From positions 2,730,448-2,794,447 of the forward strand of contig NZ_KI912148.1 in assembly GCF_000517105.1 (NCBI RefSeq): 64,000 nucleotides of DNA, read 5' to 3'. Source of the DNA: Fischerella sp. PCC 9605 (GTDB lineage Bacteria; Cyanobacteriota; Cyanobacteriia; Cyanobacteriales; Nostocaceae). The notes beneath the pieces were generated by a model. The model was not told the DNA's origin, made no database searches, and worked only from the letters and a program-made list of their open reading frames with translations. The position numbers were made by a program, and so were the translations under genes. Positions 55,064-64,000 of the stretch are shown here, piece by piece (positions within the stretch are counted from its first letter, which is position 1; the number at the start of each line of letters is the position of its first letter).

Positions 55064-55525
55064 ATGATATCCCGTCTGCTAACAGCGATCGCTCTTGCAA
55101 TATTGCTAACCCTGACAATACTTCCTGCCGCAACTTGGGCTGTCGCTTCTGGCTTAGGAGTTGATAATGGTCATCTTAGTTCTTGTCCAGCTTCAAATAA
55201 CTGTGTTGTGAGTCAGAATGCTGACCCAAAACACGCCATTGACCCGATTGCTTATCATGTAGACCGTAATGCAGCTAGAGAAACCTTACTAAAAGTTCTC
55301 GGCGTTGTTCCTCGTACAGAGGTTATAGAACAGACAGATAATTACATTCATGCTACGAGTAAAAGCCGCATCTTCAAGTTTGTTGATGATGTGGAGTTTT
55401 ATTTCCCTCCCAATGAGTCAGTAATTCATCTGCGCTCAGCATCTCGCATTGGAGAGTCGGATCTCGGAGTAAATCGCAGGCGAGTCGAGCAAATTCGTCT
55501 GGCACTTCGCGATTTAAACATTTGA
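55064..55525 (+). CDS. DUF1499 exported protein
   Basis: 153 residues from ATG 55064, with GAGG about ten bases upstream; the frame opens at 54926. Signal peptide MISRLLTAIALAILLTLTILPAATWA. The DUF1499 core follows: LSSCPASNNCVVSQNAD, then HVDRNAARETLLKVLGVVPRTEVIEQTDNYIHATSKSRIFKFVDDVEFYFPPNESVIHLRSASRIGESDLGVNRRRVE. Cyanobacterial and plastid members have no fixed function. The 138 bases upstream, though in frame, look unrelated to the domain. Confidence 0.88.
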   Translation: MISRLLTAIALAILLTLTILPAATWAVASGLGVDNGHLSSCPASNNCVVSQNADPKHAIDPIAYHVDRNAARETLLKVLGVVPRTEVIEQTDNYIHATSKSRIFKFVDDVEFYFPPNESVIHLRSASRIGESDLGVNRRRVEQIRLALRDLNI

Positions 55526-56583
55526 TTTTAGGTTTACTGGGAAGTGTTCCCAGTGTGATACTGAGTATGACCGGGAAATGAGAGCGCGGCTGGATGATAG
55601 CGTATAGGACGATCGCTTTTATTCCCCAACAATAATTTCAAAGAAATGTCCCTTATAAATGAATCATACGTCGAATATCAAGCTAGGCTTGATGAGATGA
55701 TTAGAACAGGCAAACTCAAACCCTCGATGTAACTCAGATTTTTTGTGACGTAGATGATTTCTGTTCATCATGGGAAAGCATGTAGCAAAAAGTACCGCAG
55801 CTACCATCAATGACTGGAGAACGTCGCAGCACTTCAAGAATGCACCTGTCGGAGATTGCCTTTGTCCTGGCGCATTGGGCTTATTTATCCTATCCAACCA
55901 CTACCACCCCTGACTGGAAGCGGCACATACTGCTCTTTAATCCATCTTTCCACAACTTATTATGTCTTAATTTTTACTCCATCTCCAACAGATGATTCCT
56001 CTTGCGCGTAGTTATGGTTTTAACATCTATATTCCCAAGTGCAAGTCTGAGTCATCAAACATTTGTCCTGCTAGCTCATCTTCTTGTTTAACGCTCTTTC
56101 TCTCATGTTTTAAGCAAAAGCAAAACAACATTTTCATATTGGCGCTCGCCCTTACGGATGATGCTCAAAGCATCATCCCAGCATCTTGTCGTTTTTGCAG
56201 CTAAATATGTAATATTACTATATCCTTAGTTTAATTAATCACTTAACTTTGCTTAATCTCTATTATTCAACTAATGTGATATTTTATGCTCTTTATTTAC
56301 TTTTTGCGGGTTTAGCCGCTTAGGTGCAAGACTCCCATGCACCGGGGCGCACAGCATAAGGATGAAAATCTCTTCCCCAATCCCCAATCGCCGATCCCCA
56401 ATCCCTATTTTCAAGCTAGATATGAGCCGACCACTAGCGGCGAATGCCACTAGCAACTCAGGAAAGAAGCACATTTTTCGGGAGTCCTAAAATCCTTGCT
56501 GTATCAGGATTCTAAAATGTGCATCTTCAGAGCCGACAGATGAATCACTATACTTTACACCTATTATTCAAATAGCCGTCATA
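55526..56583. other. long intergenic region before the lipid cluster
   Basis: More than 1 kb without a credible gene. It contains a perfect stem-loop at 56156-56178, CCCCAATC tandem units at about 56369-56405, and the upstream region of the FAAL fusion. A 28-codon frame at 55646-55732 (MSLINESYVEYQARLDEM) may be a relic. Confidence 0.5.
56156..56178. repeat. perfect hairpin GGATGATGCT / AGCATCATCC
   Basis: Ten-bp perfect stem with a three-base loop (CAA). It stands alone in the gap, and could terminate or fold in RNA. No function seen. Confidence 0.6.
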
Positions 56584-59500
56584 ATGATAATCTCTCCAAT
56601 AAAATCTGATTTTCTTGGTCAAGGAAAAACCCTTGTAGAGTTCTTACACCAAAGAGCAAAACACCAGCCACACCGCAAAGCTTACGTATTTCTGGAAGAT
56701 GGAGAAATACACACTAGCTGTTTGACTTACCAAGAGTTAGAACATCAAGTACAGGCGATCGCCGCCTATCTCCAATCCATCTCTGCACCAGGCGATCGAG
56801 CTTTACTACTTTACCCATCAGGATTGGAGTTTGTTGTCAGCTTTTTCGCTTGTCTCTATGCCGGAATTATCGCTGTTCCTGCTTATCCACCCAAACGCAA
56901 CCAGAAACTATCTAGATTGCAGGCAATTGTCCGGGATGCCCAAGCTACTTTGTTATTAACCACCACCGATCTTTGCCAACTCATTGAACGACAGGGAGTG
57001 GAGGAATATGCATTCAAACAGTTGCAATGGGTTTTGACCGATCGGATAGCTACTAAGGCTGATGACTTTACACCTGTAACAATAGAACCCCATACCACCG
57101 CATTCTTACAGTATACCTCTGGTTCCACAGGTACTCCCAAAGGAGTAATAGTTTCCCACAATAATTTAGCTCATAATTGTCATGCTATCCAACATAGCTA
57201 TCAAGAGAGTGCTGAAGGTATAGTGTTAAACTGGCTACCACTTTACCATGACATGGGATTAGTGGGAGGAACGCTCCAACCCCTACTAGTGGGATTTCCG
57301 GTAATATTAATGTCACCGATGTCATTCCTGCAAGACCCGATCCGTTGGTTGAGGGTAATTTCTACCTACAAAGTCACGGTAACAGTAAGCCCCAATTTCG
57401 CCTACGATCTTTGCATACAAAAATTTAAACCAGAGGAATTAACCAATCTTGACCTTAGTAGTTGGGAAATTGCCATAAATGGGTCTGAACCTGTACGAGC
57501 AGTAACGATCGCCTCTTTTATCAACACATTTGCTCCCTATGGATTTCGTCCCAGCACTTTCCGTCCCTCCTATGGTATGGCAGAAACAACTCTGTTAGTC
57601 ACAGGTGCAACTAAGTCCAAATCGCCTGTAATTAAGGTTTGCGATGCCAAAGCTTTAGAGGAAAATCAGGTAATTAGTTGCACTACAGAGACTCAAATCC
57701 CCCGCAAAATCGTTAGTTGCGGTCATCCTTGTCTTGGTCAAACTGTGGCGATCGTTAATCCTGTTTCCTTAACCCGATGTGCACCAGGTCAAATAGGAGA
57801 AATTTGGGTAACAGGTGGGAGTGTAGCACAAGGATATTGGCATCAAGAAGAACTGACAAAGCAAACATTTTGCGCCTATTTGGCAGATACAAAAGAGGGG
57901 CCGTTTTTGCGAACTGGGGATCTAGGGTTTTGGGAAGATGAAGCAGGGTTATTTGTCACCGGACGCATTAAGGATATATTGATTATCCGGGGCCGAAATC
58001 ATTATCCTCAAGATATTGAACAAACTGTAGAAACCAGCCACCCAGCACTGAATTTTCATAGCATTGCAGCTTTTTCTGTGGAAATAGATGGGGATAATTA
58101 CCTCATCGTCGCCTGTGAGGTGAAGCGGACTTATCTGCGGTATCTCCAGGTTGAGGAAGTAGCAAAAGCCATTAGACGAGCAGTGTTAAGAGAACATGAC
58201 CTGCAAGTTTATCAAGTCTTGTTACTTAAACCAGGAACTCTCCCTAAAACCTCCAGTGGTAAAGTCCAGCGTCTCGCCTGTCGTGAAGCTTTCTTAGCGG
58301 GTAATTTACCGTTAGTAGCTTCAGAATTAATAGATATTTCTCGAATAGCAGCACATCCTCAAGAGTATTCTGTAGAGTCAATCCAAAACTGGATATGCCA
58401 ATGGTTAGCAGCAAAATTACATATTCCTATCCAATCTGTTGACCAGAATGAATCTTTTGAAGCTTATGGTTTAGATTCCCTGACAGCTGCCAAATTTATC
58501 CAAGACCTGGAAAGCTGGTCAGGATATTTGCTCAATATTTCTGCACTACAATCATTGGGAGCAATCGCCAACTTAGCACAATATCTGGCGAAAGAACTTG
58601 CTCATCAGCATGGTCAGCCTCTGGCTCAAATTCCCCCCGAATATTATCAACTTGAATGCTTTCCAGAATACACCCAACTCCAGCAACGATTAACCCAGAT
58701 TCAAACTCTAGAAATTCCCAATCCTTATTTTCAAGTGCAGGAATCCATAACTAGGGATTGTACTCAAATTCAAGGACGTACACTGATTAACTATTCAACC
58801 TACAACTATCTGGGGTTATCAGGAGAGCCGATAGTTTCCGCAGCAGCCAAAGAAGCGATCGATCGCTATGGTACATCAGTTTGTGCTAGTCGGTTGGCAT
58901 CAGGTGAACGTTTCCTACATCAAGAACTAGAACAAGAACTAGCAGATTTTATTGGCGTAGAAGACTGCATTGTGTATGTAAGTGGTCATGCGACCAATGT
59001 TACTACGATCGGTCATCTGTTTAATTCCCAAGATTTAATCTTTTACGATGCCTTCAGTCACAATAGCATTTTGCAGGGTTGTGCTTTATCCGGTGCTAAA
59101 ACCGTGCCTTTTCCCCATAACGATTGGCAAGCTTTGGATCGGATGCTACAAGACCAACGCCAACAGTATCGGCGAGTACTCATTGTCATTGAAGGCATTT
59201 ACAGTATGGATGGGGATATCCCGGACTTACCTCGGTTTATTGAGTTGAAGCAACGGCACAAAACCTTACTAATGGTAGACGAAGCCCATTCCATTGGTGT
59301 ATTAGGTCAACATGGACGGGGTATTGGTGAGTTTTTCGATGTAGAGCGAAATCATGTGGATCTGTGGATGGGGACATTGAGTAAAGCTTTCGCCAGTTGT
59401 GGAGGATATGTTGCTGGGTCAAAAGCTTTAGTAAATTATTTGAAATATACTGTTCCTGGCTTTGTTTACAGCGTAGGATTATCCCCAGCCAACACTGCTG

Positions 59501-59829
59501 CTGCTTTAGCATCTCTGCGTTTACTTAAATCAGAACCGGGACGAGTTAAAACTTTACAACAGCGATCGCAGCAATTTTTGCAACTAGCTCAAGCACAGGG
59601 TTGGAACACAGCTACAAGTCAGAATTCTCCCATTATTCCTATTGTTGTGGGAAATTCTCTTACTTGTATCCAGCTATCTCATACTCTCTTCCAAGCCGGA
59701 ATTAACGTCCAACCAATGATTTATCCTGCTGTAGCCAATGATGCTGCACGTCTGCGCTTTTTTATCAGTTGTTTGCATACAGAAGCACAGATTAATCAAA
59801 CCATCGCCACTCTGGCAAATGCCAAATGA
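56584..59829 (+). CDS. FAAL-ACP-alpha-oxoamine synthase fusion
   Basis: 1081 residues, three enzymes in one chain. 1-590: fatty-acyl-AMP ligase (ATP motif YTSGSTGTPKGV, then LRTGDLGF and TSGKVQR). 600-670: acyl carrier domain, phosphopantetheine Ser632 in GLDSLTAAKF. 690-1080: PLP-dependent alpha-oxoamine synthase (DEAHSIGVLGQHGRGIGE, PLP Lys934 in MGTLSKAFASCGGYVAG). Predicted: fatty acid is adenylated, loaded on the ACP and condensed with an amino acid with loss of CO2, giving a 2-amino-3-ketone, as serine palmitoyltransferase does. Followed 29 bases on by a ketosphinganine-reductase-like SDR. Amino-acid choice (Ser, Ala, Gly) is not readable. Confidence 0.9.
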   Translation: MIISPIKSDFLGQGKTLVEFLHQRAKHQPHRKAYVFLEDGEIHTSCLTYQELEHQVQAIAAYLQSISAPGDRALLLYPSGLEFVVSFFACLYAGIIAVPAYPPKRNQKLSRLQAIVRDAQATLLLTTTDLCQLIERQGVEEYAFKQLQWVLTDRIATKADDFTPVTIEPHTTAFLQYTSGSTGTPKGVIVSHNNLAHNCHAIQHSYQESAEGIVLNWLPLYHDMGLVGGTLQPLLVGFPVILMSPMSFLQDPIRWLRVISTYKVTVTVSPNFAYDLCIQKFKPEELTNLDLSSWEIAINGSEPVRAVTIASFINTFAPYGFRPSTFRPSYGMAETTLLVTGATKSKSPVIKVCDAKALEENQVISCTTETQIPRKIVSCGHPCLGQTVAIVNPVSLTRCAPGQIGEIWVTGGSVAQGYWHQEELTKQTFCAYLADTKEGPFLRTGDLGFWEDEAGLFVTGRIKDILIIRGRNHYPQDIEQTVETSHPALNFHSIAAFSVEIDGDNYLIVACEVKRTYLRYLQVEEVAKAIRRAVLREHDLQVYQVLLLKPGTLPKTSSGKVQRLACREAFLAGNLPLVASELIDISRIAAHPQEYSVESIQNWICQWLAAKLHIPIQSVDQNESFEAYGLDSLTAAKFIQDLESWSGYLLNISALQSLGAIANLAQYLAKELAHQHGQPLAQIPPEYYQLECFPEYTQLQQRLTQIQTLEIPNPYFQVQESITRDCTQIQGRTLINYSTYNYLGLSGEPIVSAAAKEAIDRYGTSVCASRLASGERFLHQELEQELADFIGVEDCIVYVSGHATNVTTIGHLFNSQDLIFYDAFSHNSILQGCALSGAKTVPFPHNDWQALDRMLQDQRQQYRRVLIVIEGIYSMDGDIPDLPRFIELKQRHKTLLMVDEAHSIGVLGQHGRGIGEFFDVERNHVDLWMGTLSKAFASCGGYVAGSKALVNYLKYTVPGFVYSVGLSPANTAAALASLRLLKSEPGRVKTLQQRSQQFLQLAQAQGWNTATSQNSPIIPIVVGNSLTCIQLSHTLFQAGINVQPMIYPAVANDAARLRFFISCLHTEAQINQTIATLANAK

Positions 59830-59858
59830 AAGGGAATTCTTAAAAACCATAAATAAAG

Positions 59859-60674
59859 ATGTATAAACATGCAATGATTACAGGTGGTTCTAGTGGTATT
59901 GGTAAAGCGATCGCCACTCTGCTGATTAAATCTGGTGCTAATGTCTGCATTATTGCTCGCAACCAAACCAAGCTCAACTCTACCAAAGCAGAACTCGAAA
60001 CCTTAAAAACCTACCCCGAACAGCAAATCTTAGCCATCTGTGCAGATGTGTCTCAATGGGAACAAGTAGAAAGAGCGATCGCCACAGCCATAGCTGAGTT
60101 AGGTTCACCAGACTTATTAATTACCTCTGCTGGTATTGCCCATCCAGGATATTTTACAGAGCTAGAAGTCGCCATCTTTGAGGAAACAATGGCGATCAAT
60201 TACTTTGGCACTCTTTACTGTATCAAAGCTGCTTTACCCGCCATGTTTCAACAACAAAAAGGTCACATTGTCATAATTTCTTCAGGAGCCGGCCTAATTG
60301 GTTTGTATGGTTATACACCATATAGCCCTAGTAAATTTGCTGTGCGGGGATTAGCTGAGTCATTACGGGGTGAACTCAAAACCGCAGGTTTAGACATTTC
60401 CATTGTTTACCCACCGGATACTGATACACCCCAATTAGCAGCCGAAAATCAAACTAAGCCACCCGAAACCAAACTGATTACACAATCAGCCCAAATGATG
60501 ACCGCAGAGAAAGTGGCAATTGAGATTTTACAAGGAATCACCCGCAAAGCATTTGCAATTACACCAGGATTAGAAATGTCTCTTTTGATGCGGCTACACA
60601 GTTTTTTTGCTCCCCTACTGCAATGGCATTTTGATTGCATTGTCAGGGAATCGCGTAAATTGAAAGAATTTTAA
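59859..60674 (+). CDS. 3-ketosphinganine reductase-like SDR
   Basis: 271 residues. Classical SDR cofactor loop TGGSSGIGKA (8-17), Ser in IISSGAG, Tyr-Lys in YSPSK. The stretch YPPDTDTPQLAAENQTKPPETK matches the eukaryotic KDSR/Tsc10 signature (YPPDTDTP, then E, then KP.ET), and SKFAVRGLAESLRGELK is also KDSR-like. KDSR reduces the ketone of 3-ketosphinganine to dihydrosphingosine with NADPH. Directly follows the oxoamine synthase fusion, so the product would be a 2-amino-3-hydroxy alkane. It has no ER-type membrane anchor at the N-terminus. Confidence 0.9.
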   Translation: MYKHAMITGGSSGIGKAIATLLIKSGANVCIIARNQTKLNSTKAELETLKTYPEQQILAICADVSQWEQVERAIATAIAELGSPDLLITSAGIAHPGYFTELEVAIFEETMAINYFGTLYCIKAALPAMFQQQKGHIVIISSGAGLIGLYGYTPYSPSKFAVRGLAESLRGELKTAGLDISIVYPPDTDTPQLAAENQTKPPETKLITQSAQMMTAEKVAIEILQGITRKAFAITPGLEMSLLMRLHSFFAPLLQWHFDCIVRESRKLKEF

Positions 60675-60683
60675 AAAGTTTGT

Positions 60684-61841
60684 ATGAGTTCAAAGACAAC
60701 CTTTTCACTACATATTTTTACTCTCAATGCAGGTGGGGGACATTACGCCACCTTAAAAGCTTTAAATGCGATCGCCGAGCAGCAAAAACGACCTTGGCAA
60801 ATTACAGTAACAGATATTAGTCAATTAACGGACTTGTTAGATCCCTACAAAAAGCTGTTTGGGGTAAATGCCAATGAAATGTATAACGATATGCTCAGTA
60901 TGGATTGGACATGGTTTCATCCGGTGAGTATGTTTCTCGACAAGTTTTTGATTAGCTTGTTATATCCGCAAGCAGTGAAAGTGGGAGAACAGCATTGGCG
61001 ACAGCAAACATCTATTGATTTAGTAATTTCTTTAGTACCTCTGCACAATCGAGTCATTTGGGAAAGTCTGCAACGAGTTAAACCAGGCACACCGATGGTA
61101 ACAATTTTAACTGATTTTGCAGATAGTCCTCCCCATTTCTGGATCGAACCTGAAACCAAGAGTTATTTTATCTGTGGTACAGAACGAGCAACAAACCAAG
61201 CCCGTGCTTTAGGTGTATTAGAGGAGTATATTATACATACTTCAGGATTAATTGCTCATCCCCGATTTTATCAACCAATTGGCTGCGATCGCCCTATCGA
61301 AAGACAGCGTTTAGGATTAGATCCAGATAGAATCACAGCGATCGTCTCATTTGGGGCTAAAGGCTGTGCAACTATGCTAGACATAGCCCGCGATTTAGAG
61401 CGTATCAGTGACAGAGTGCAGGTAATTTTTCTCTGTGGTACTAATAAAAAACTGGCACAAGCATTACAAGAACGTCCAACTCAGTTAAAGCAGCATATCC
61501 AAGGTTTTACCGAAGACGTACCATATTTTATGAATCTGGCTGATTTTTTGATCGGTAAACCAGGTTCTATCAGTATGAGTGAAGCGATCGTCATGAATTT
61601 ACCTGTAATTGTAGATCGTAATTATTCAACACTGATTAATGAAAAATATAATGCTGACTGGATTTTAGAAAATCAAGTTGGTATGGCAATTAAAAGTTTC
61701 AAGCAAATTGTTCCAGCTATTGAAGAACTCTTAAAACCTGAAAATTGGTTGCGCTATAAAGCGAATATTACAGCGATTCAAAACCGGGCTATATTTGAAA
61801 TACCTGATATTTTACAGAGCATTATTACAGGGTTAGTCTAA
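60684..61841 (+). CDS. MGDG-synthase-like glycosyltransferase (GT28 family)
   Basis: 385 residues. N-terminal MGDG-synthase-like Rossmann domain (LNAGGGHYATLKALNAIAEQQ, where GGGH binds near the sugar nucleotide) and C-terminal GT28 domain with FTEDVPYFMNLADFLIGKPGSISMSEAIVMNLPVIV. No signal peptide; probably peripheral at the inner membrane. In this cluster it is a candidate for transferring a sugar to the 1- or 3-OH of the lipid. Sugar donor not known. Nine bases after the SDR, so in the same operon. Confidence 0.88.
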   Translation: MSSKTTFSLHIFTLNAGGGHYATLKALNAIAEQQKRPWQITVTDISQLTDLLDPYKKLFGVNANEMYNDMLSMDWTWFHPVSMFLDKFLISLLYPQAVKVGEQHWRQQTSIDLVISLVPLHNRVIWESLQRVKPGTPMVTILTDFADSPPHFWIEPETKSYFICGTERATNQARALGVLEEYIIHTSGLIAHPRFYQPIGCDRPIERQRLGLDPDRITAIVSFGAKGCATMLDIARDLERISDRVQVIFLCGTNKKLAQALQERPTQLKQHIQGFTEDVPYFMNLADFLIGKPGSISMSEAIVMNLPVIVDRNYSTLINEKYNADWILENQVGMAIKSFKQIVPAIEELLKPENWLRYKANITAIQNRAIFEIPDILQSIITGLV

Positions 61842-61965
61842 ACTCCAGGTCTAAACTCCAGTAATGAAAGGTTATAGCGCCTCCTAAGAAGCAATTGCAT
61901 CTCATTACGACATAGGAATATAGGCTAATACTCAAACGTATTGATCGACCTATTTTGAGTGCTTT

Positions 61966-63255
61966 TTAGTTAAAAGAATGGGGAGTTGACAAGATAATTT
62001 TGGACAGATTGGCGCGTTGTTCTGCAAAAGTAGCTGGATAGGTTTTGAGCAGTGTTGCGATTCGGTTTTGGTAAAGTTCTTTTTCCTCTAGCAATCGCTT
62101 TAATTTCAGCTTTAAATCCTGCTGATTTTGAAAACATTCACCCAATTGATATTTTTCTAAAAAATTAATAGCTCCCCGGTCATTAGCTGCTGCTTGTCGG
62201 GGAAGCAGTAACGGCGTCTGAGCAAGCAAAGCTTCCAATAAAACACCTGCTGAGGGACGAGCCAAAATCACATCTACAGCAGACATCCATTCATGGAGAT
62301 TATCTACAAAACCAAGCGTTCGCACTTGATAATTTTGGTTTTGTTCAGCCATTTGCTCAATCTTCACACGCAGATTTTCATCTCGACCGCAAGCTACAAT
62401 TATTACTAAGGAATTCAGAGAAAAATCTTGTAAACATTTTAGGTGTTTTGTACAAAAGTTACCGCCAAAACTACCACTAATAATGAGAATACAGGAATCT
62501 GCTGGAGGTAATTCAAAGCGATCGCGGAGTTTTTTTTGCTCTCTGGTGGTAAAGTGCTTTGCTTCACGCAGAGGGCCAATTACCTGACAGCGAGCTTGAT
62601 TTTGGGGTTGGTAATCTTGATTTATATTTCGATAAATTCGATTTTGCGAATAGCAAAGTACAAAATCATAAAAATATTTACCAATAAATCGAATCTGCTC
62701 AGATATTTTGCTAGAACGGGTTAACTCATCAGACCAATAAGTGAGTTTAAACGAAAAACTTTGTATAGCATTGACGGTTTCTGGAAAATAACAAATATGG
62801 ATGGCATCGGTCGAAACTAAATCTATAAAAACAGACAAATCTGTAATTACGAGAAAAAAGGGAATTTGTTTTTCTTTAGCCCAACTACCTAAGCATTTTC
62901 CAGCACTATCGGCGGTACAAATAAGAATATCTGGCGCAATCTTATCTAAAGTCTGATGCATGGCTGCAACTGAACTGACTTCGCCGATGGGCAATAAAAT
63001 CAAGCGCATCAGATAATTTATTAATCCATCCGCCAGCTTGATCCAGTTATAGCGCATGAAAAAATTCCAGGCGCTAACCCATGTTTTAGTCAAAAATTCA
63101 CTCAATGGGTCTTGCAGTAATTCCGTGATGGTATATCTGAGAGTCTCAACGCGATCGCCCTGTAAAATCTGCTCAGCCAGGATATTAGCCATTACTTCAT
63201 GACCCATTCCCGATCGCTCATAGACAATCAAAATTTTAATTTTTGCATCAGACAT
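61966..63255 (-). CDS. second MGDG-synthase-like glycosyltransferase
   Basis: 429 residues. Starts ILIVYERSGMGHEVMANILAEQIL; GMGH takes the place of GGGH. The C-terminal donor half has SGSFGGNFC and RTLGFVDNLHEWMSAVDVILARPSAGVLLEALLAQTPLLLPRQAAANDRGAINFLEK, as in GT28. It begins four bases after the stop of the second FAAL, so the two are one operon, convergent with the fusion operon. It may add a second sugar or act on a different lipid. Confidence 0.85.
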   Translation of the reverse strand: MSDAKIKILIVYERSGMGHEVMANILAEQILQGDRVETLRYTITELLQDPLSEFLTKTWVSAWNFFMRYNWIKLADGLINYLMRLILLPIGEVSSVAAMHQTLDKIAPDILICTADSAGKCLGSWAKEKQIPFFLVITDLSVFIDLVSTDAIHICYFPETVNAIQSFSFKLTYWSDELTRSSKISEQIRFIGKYFYDFVLCYSQNRIYRNINQDYQPQNQARCQVIGPLREAKHFTTREQKKLRDRFELPPADSCILIISGSFGGNFCTKHLKCLQDFSLNSLVIIVACGRDENLRVKIEQMAEQNQNYQVRTLGFVDNLHEWMSAVDVILARPSAGVLLEALLAQTPLLLPRQAAANDRGAINFLEKYQLGECFQNQQDLKLKLKRLLEEKELYQNRIATLLKTYPATFAEQRANLSKIILSTPHSFN

Positions 63256-63259
63256 GGAA

Positions 63260-64000
63260 TTAGGTTTCCTCCATGCCAGGTAAACCAGTCAAATCAGCAG
63301 GATCTAATCGCTCAGAAACTGGACAAAACCATTGTTCAACCAATGCTAATTTACCCGCTAAAAACAAATCTCGACAGCGACGACGTTGGACTTTACCGCT
63401 TGTGGTTTTGGGGAGGGTGCTAGGTTTGATGAGAGCGATCGCATAAACTTCCACCAAATGCTGCATAATCATAGCTTGGCGAATCGTTGCGATTATCTCT
63501 GCTAGCTGCTCAGAATTTAACTTGCGGAGAGTGTGACGATTCACTTCTTGCACAATTATCAATCTTTCCTCTCCCTCCACATCTACAGAAAAAGCTGCAC
63601 TAGCATTAGCTGATAAAGCTGGATGGCTCTTTTCTGAAGTCTGTTCCAGAATTTGCGGATAGAAATTGCGTCCCCAAAAAATCATCATGTCTTTGAGGCG
63701 ACCAGTAATAAACAGTTCATGATTGTGAATAAAACCTAAATCCCCAGTTCTTAAAAAGGGGCCTTCACCACTATCTGCTAAGTAACCCTGGAAAGTTCGC
63801 CCAGTTTCTTCAGGTCGATGCCAATAACTGCTACTCACTCCCAGACCTTGCACCCAAATTTCCCCTACACCATCAGACAAACAAGGAGTTAGAGTCTGGG
63901 GATTGACAATAATCACCCGATTTCCCGGCCAAGCATGACCGCAACTAGTCACCGCCCGCGCCCCTGGTTGATCTTTTGCTACCATCACCACACGATTTTG
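63260..64000 (-). CDS. second fatty-acyl-AMP ligase (5' part beyond the window)
   Basis: The frame is open to base 64000, so only the C-terminal 246 residues are seen. GPFLRTGDLGF, TGRLKDMMIFWGRNFYPQILEQ and the adenylation lysine region TTSGKVQRRRCRD match FAAL and closely resemble the same parts of the fusion protein. No ACP follows before the stop (GLPGMEET), so a discrete FAAL or one with a partner ACP elsewhere is likely. The start lies outside the window. Confidence 0.88.
   Translation of the reverse strand, partial: QNRVVMVAKDQPGARAVTSCGHAWPGNRVIIVNPQTLTPCLSDGVGEIWVQGLGVSSSYWHRPEETGRTFQGYLADSGEGPFLRTGDLGFIHNHELFITGRLKDMMIFWGRNFYPQILEQTSEKSHPALSANASAAFSVDVEGEERLIIVQEVNRHTLRKLNSEQLAEIIATIRQAMIMQHLVEVYAIALIKPSTLPKTTSGKVQRRRCRDLFLAGKLALVEQWFCPVSERLDPADLTGLPGMEET

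Noticed and set aside
55646-55732. 28-codon frame MSLINESYVEYQARLDEMI
   Set aside because: Reads like a protein start but is very short, lacks a ribosome-binding site and has no neighbour of similar type; a relic is possible but not supported.
1-64000. tRNA or rRNA genes
   Set aside because: Gaps were scanned by eye for T-arm GGTTC.A.TCC patterns and rRNA-like conserved runs; none was convincing. A covariance-model search would be decisive.

Overview
The window is chromosomal DNA of a cyanobacterium, most likely a heterocyst-forming member of the Nostocales. The evidence is the frequent HIP1 octamer GCGATCGC, a devBCA-type exporter (heterocyst glycolipid export in Anabaena), carotenoid isomerase CrtH, an H-subunit Mg-chelatase paralogue, Cph2-type phytochromes with cyanobacteriochrome GAF domains, and many small palindromic repeats. 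No rRNA, tRNA or CRISPR array was seen. One stretch (32.8-35.8 kb) is dnaN, an intergenic origin with eight perfect DnaA boxes, and dnaA, so the window spans the likely replication origin.

Layout. 0-3.1 kb: the 3' tail of a gene, a nested repeat element and small conserved genes. 3.7-6.5 kb: a Zn/Mn-type ABC importer (binding protein, ATPase, permease) whose binding-protein tail is rewritten by a 140-bp MITE-like insertion. 6.5-9.7 kb: devB-devC-devA on the minus strand. 10.1-14 kb: two tandem pentapeptide-repeat proteins, a DUF3611-like membrane protein, YggT, a glycine-zipper protein and upp. 14.2-24 kb: crtH, a DUF433/DUF5615 toxin-antitoxin-like pair, a bchH-type gene carrying repeat-derived in-frame segments, an RNB exoribonuclease, rpsR, rpmG and an RDD protein. 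24.4-32.6 kb: a DUF2358 protein, an ArsA/Get3-type ATPase with an HSP20-like tail, and two Cph2-like photoreceptors, one ending in a histidine kinase and one with no output domain. 32.8-38 kb: dnaN-oriC-dnaA, an HtrA-type protease and peptide deformylase.

38-44.5 kb holds a same-strand cluster of HMA2-type (cysteine-poor, H-x-x-P-G-R) domain proteins, a P-type ATPase without the canonical CPx motif and a DUF5132 protein. It looks like a dedicated but functionally unassigned membrane system. 44.7-55.5 kb is mixed: SDR, HEAT, TPR, an unrecognised 479-residue protein, COG3650, GlsB/YeaQ, a membrane-anchored Hsp70-like protein with a membrane partner, and DUF1499.

56.6-64 kb is a lipid biosynthesis locus. 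A 1081-residue FAAL-ACP-alpha-oxoamine synthase fusion is followed by an SDR carrying the signature of 3-ketosphinganine reductase and by an MGDG-synthase-like glycosyltransferase. A convergent arm encodes a second FAAL (cut by the window edge) and a second MGDG-synthase-like glycosyltransferase. Read together, these genes predict fatty-acid activation, decarboxylative condensation with an amino acid, ketone reduction and glycosylation: a sphingoid-base-like glycolipid pathway. This and the HMA2 cluster are the main candidates for an undescribed system.

A recurring theme is small mobile palindromes. One family (ends TAGCCCTGTCAAGGTG or close variants) has three copies flanked by 11-12 bp target duplications plus one decayed copy. 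A second family leaves an 11-bp duplication inside another element. Other repeats lie in frame inside protein genes.
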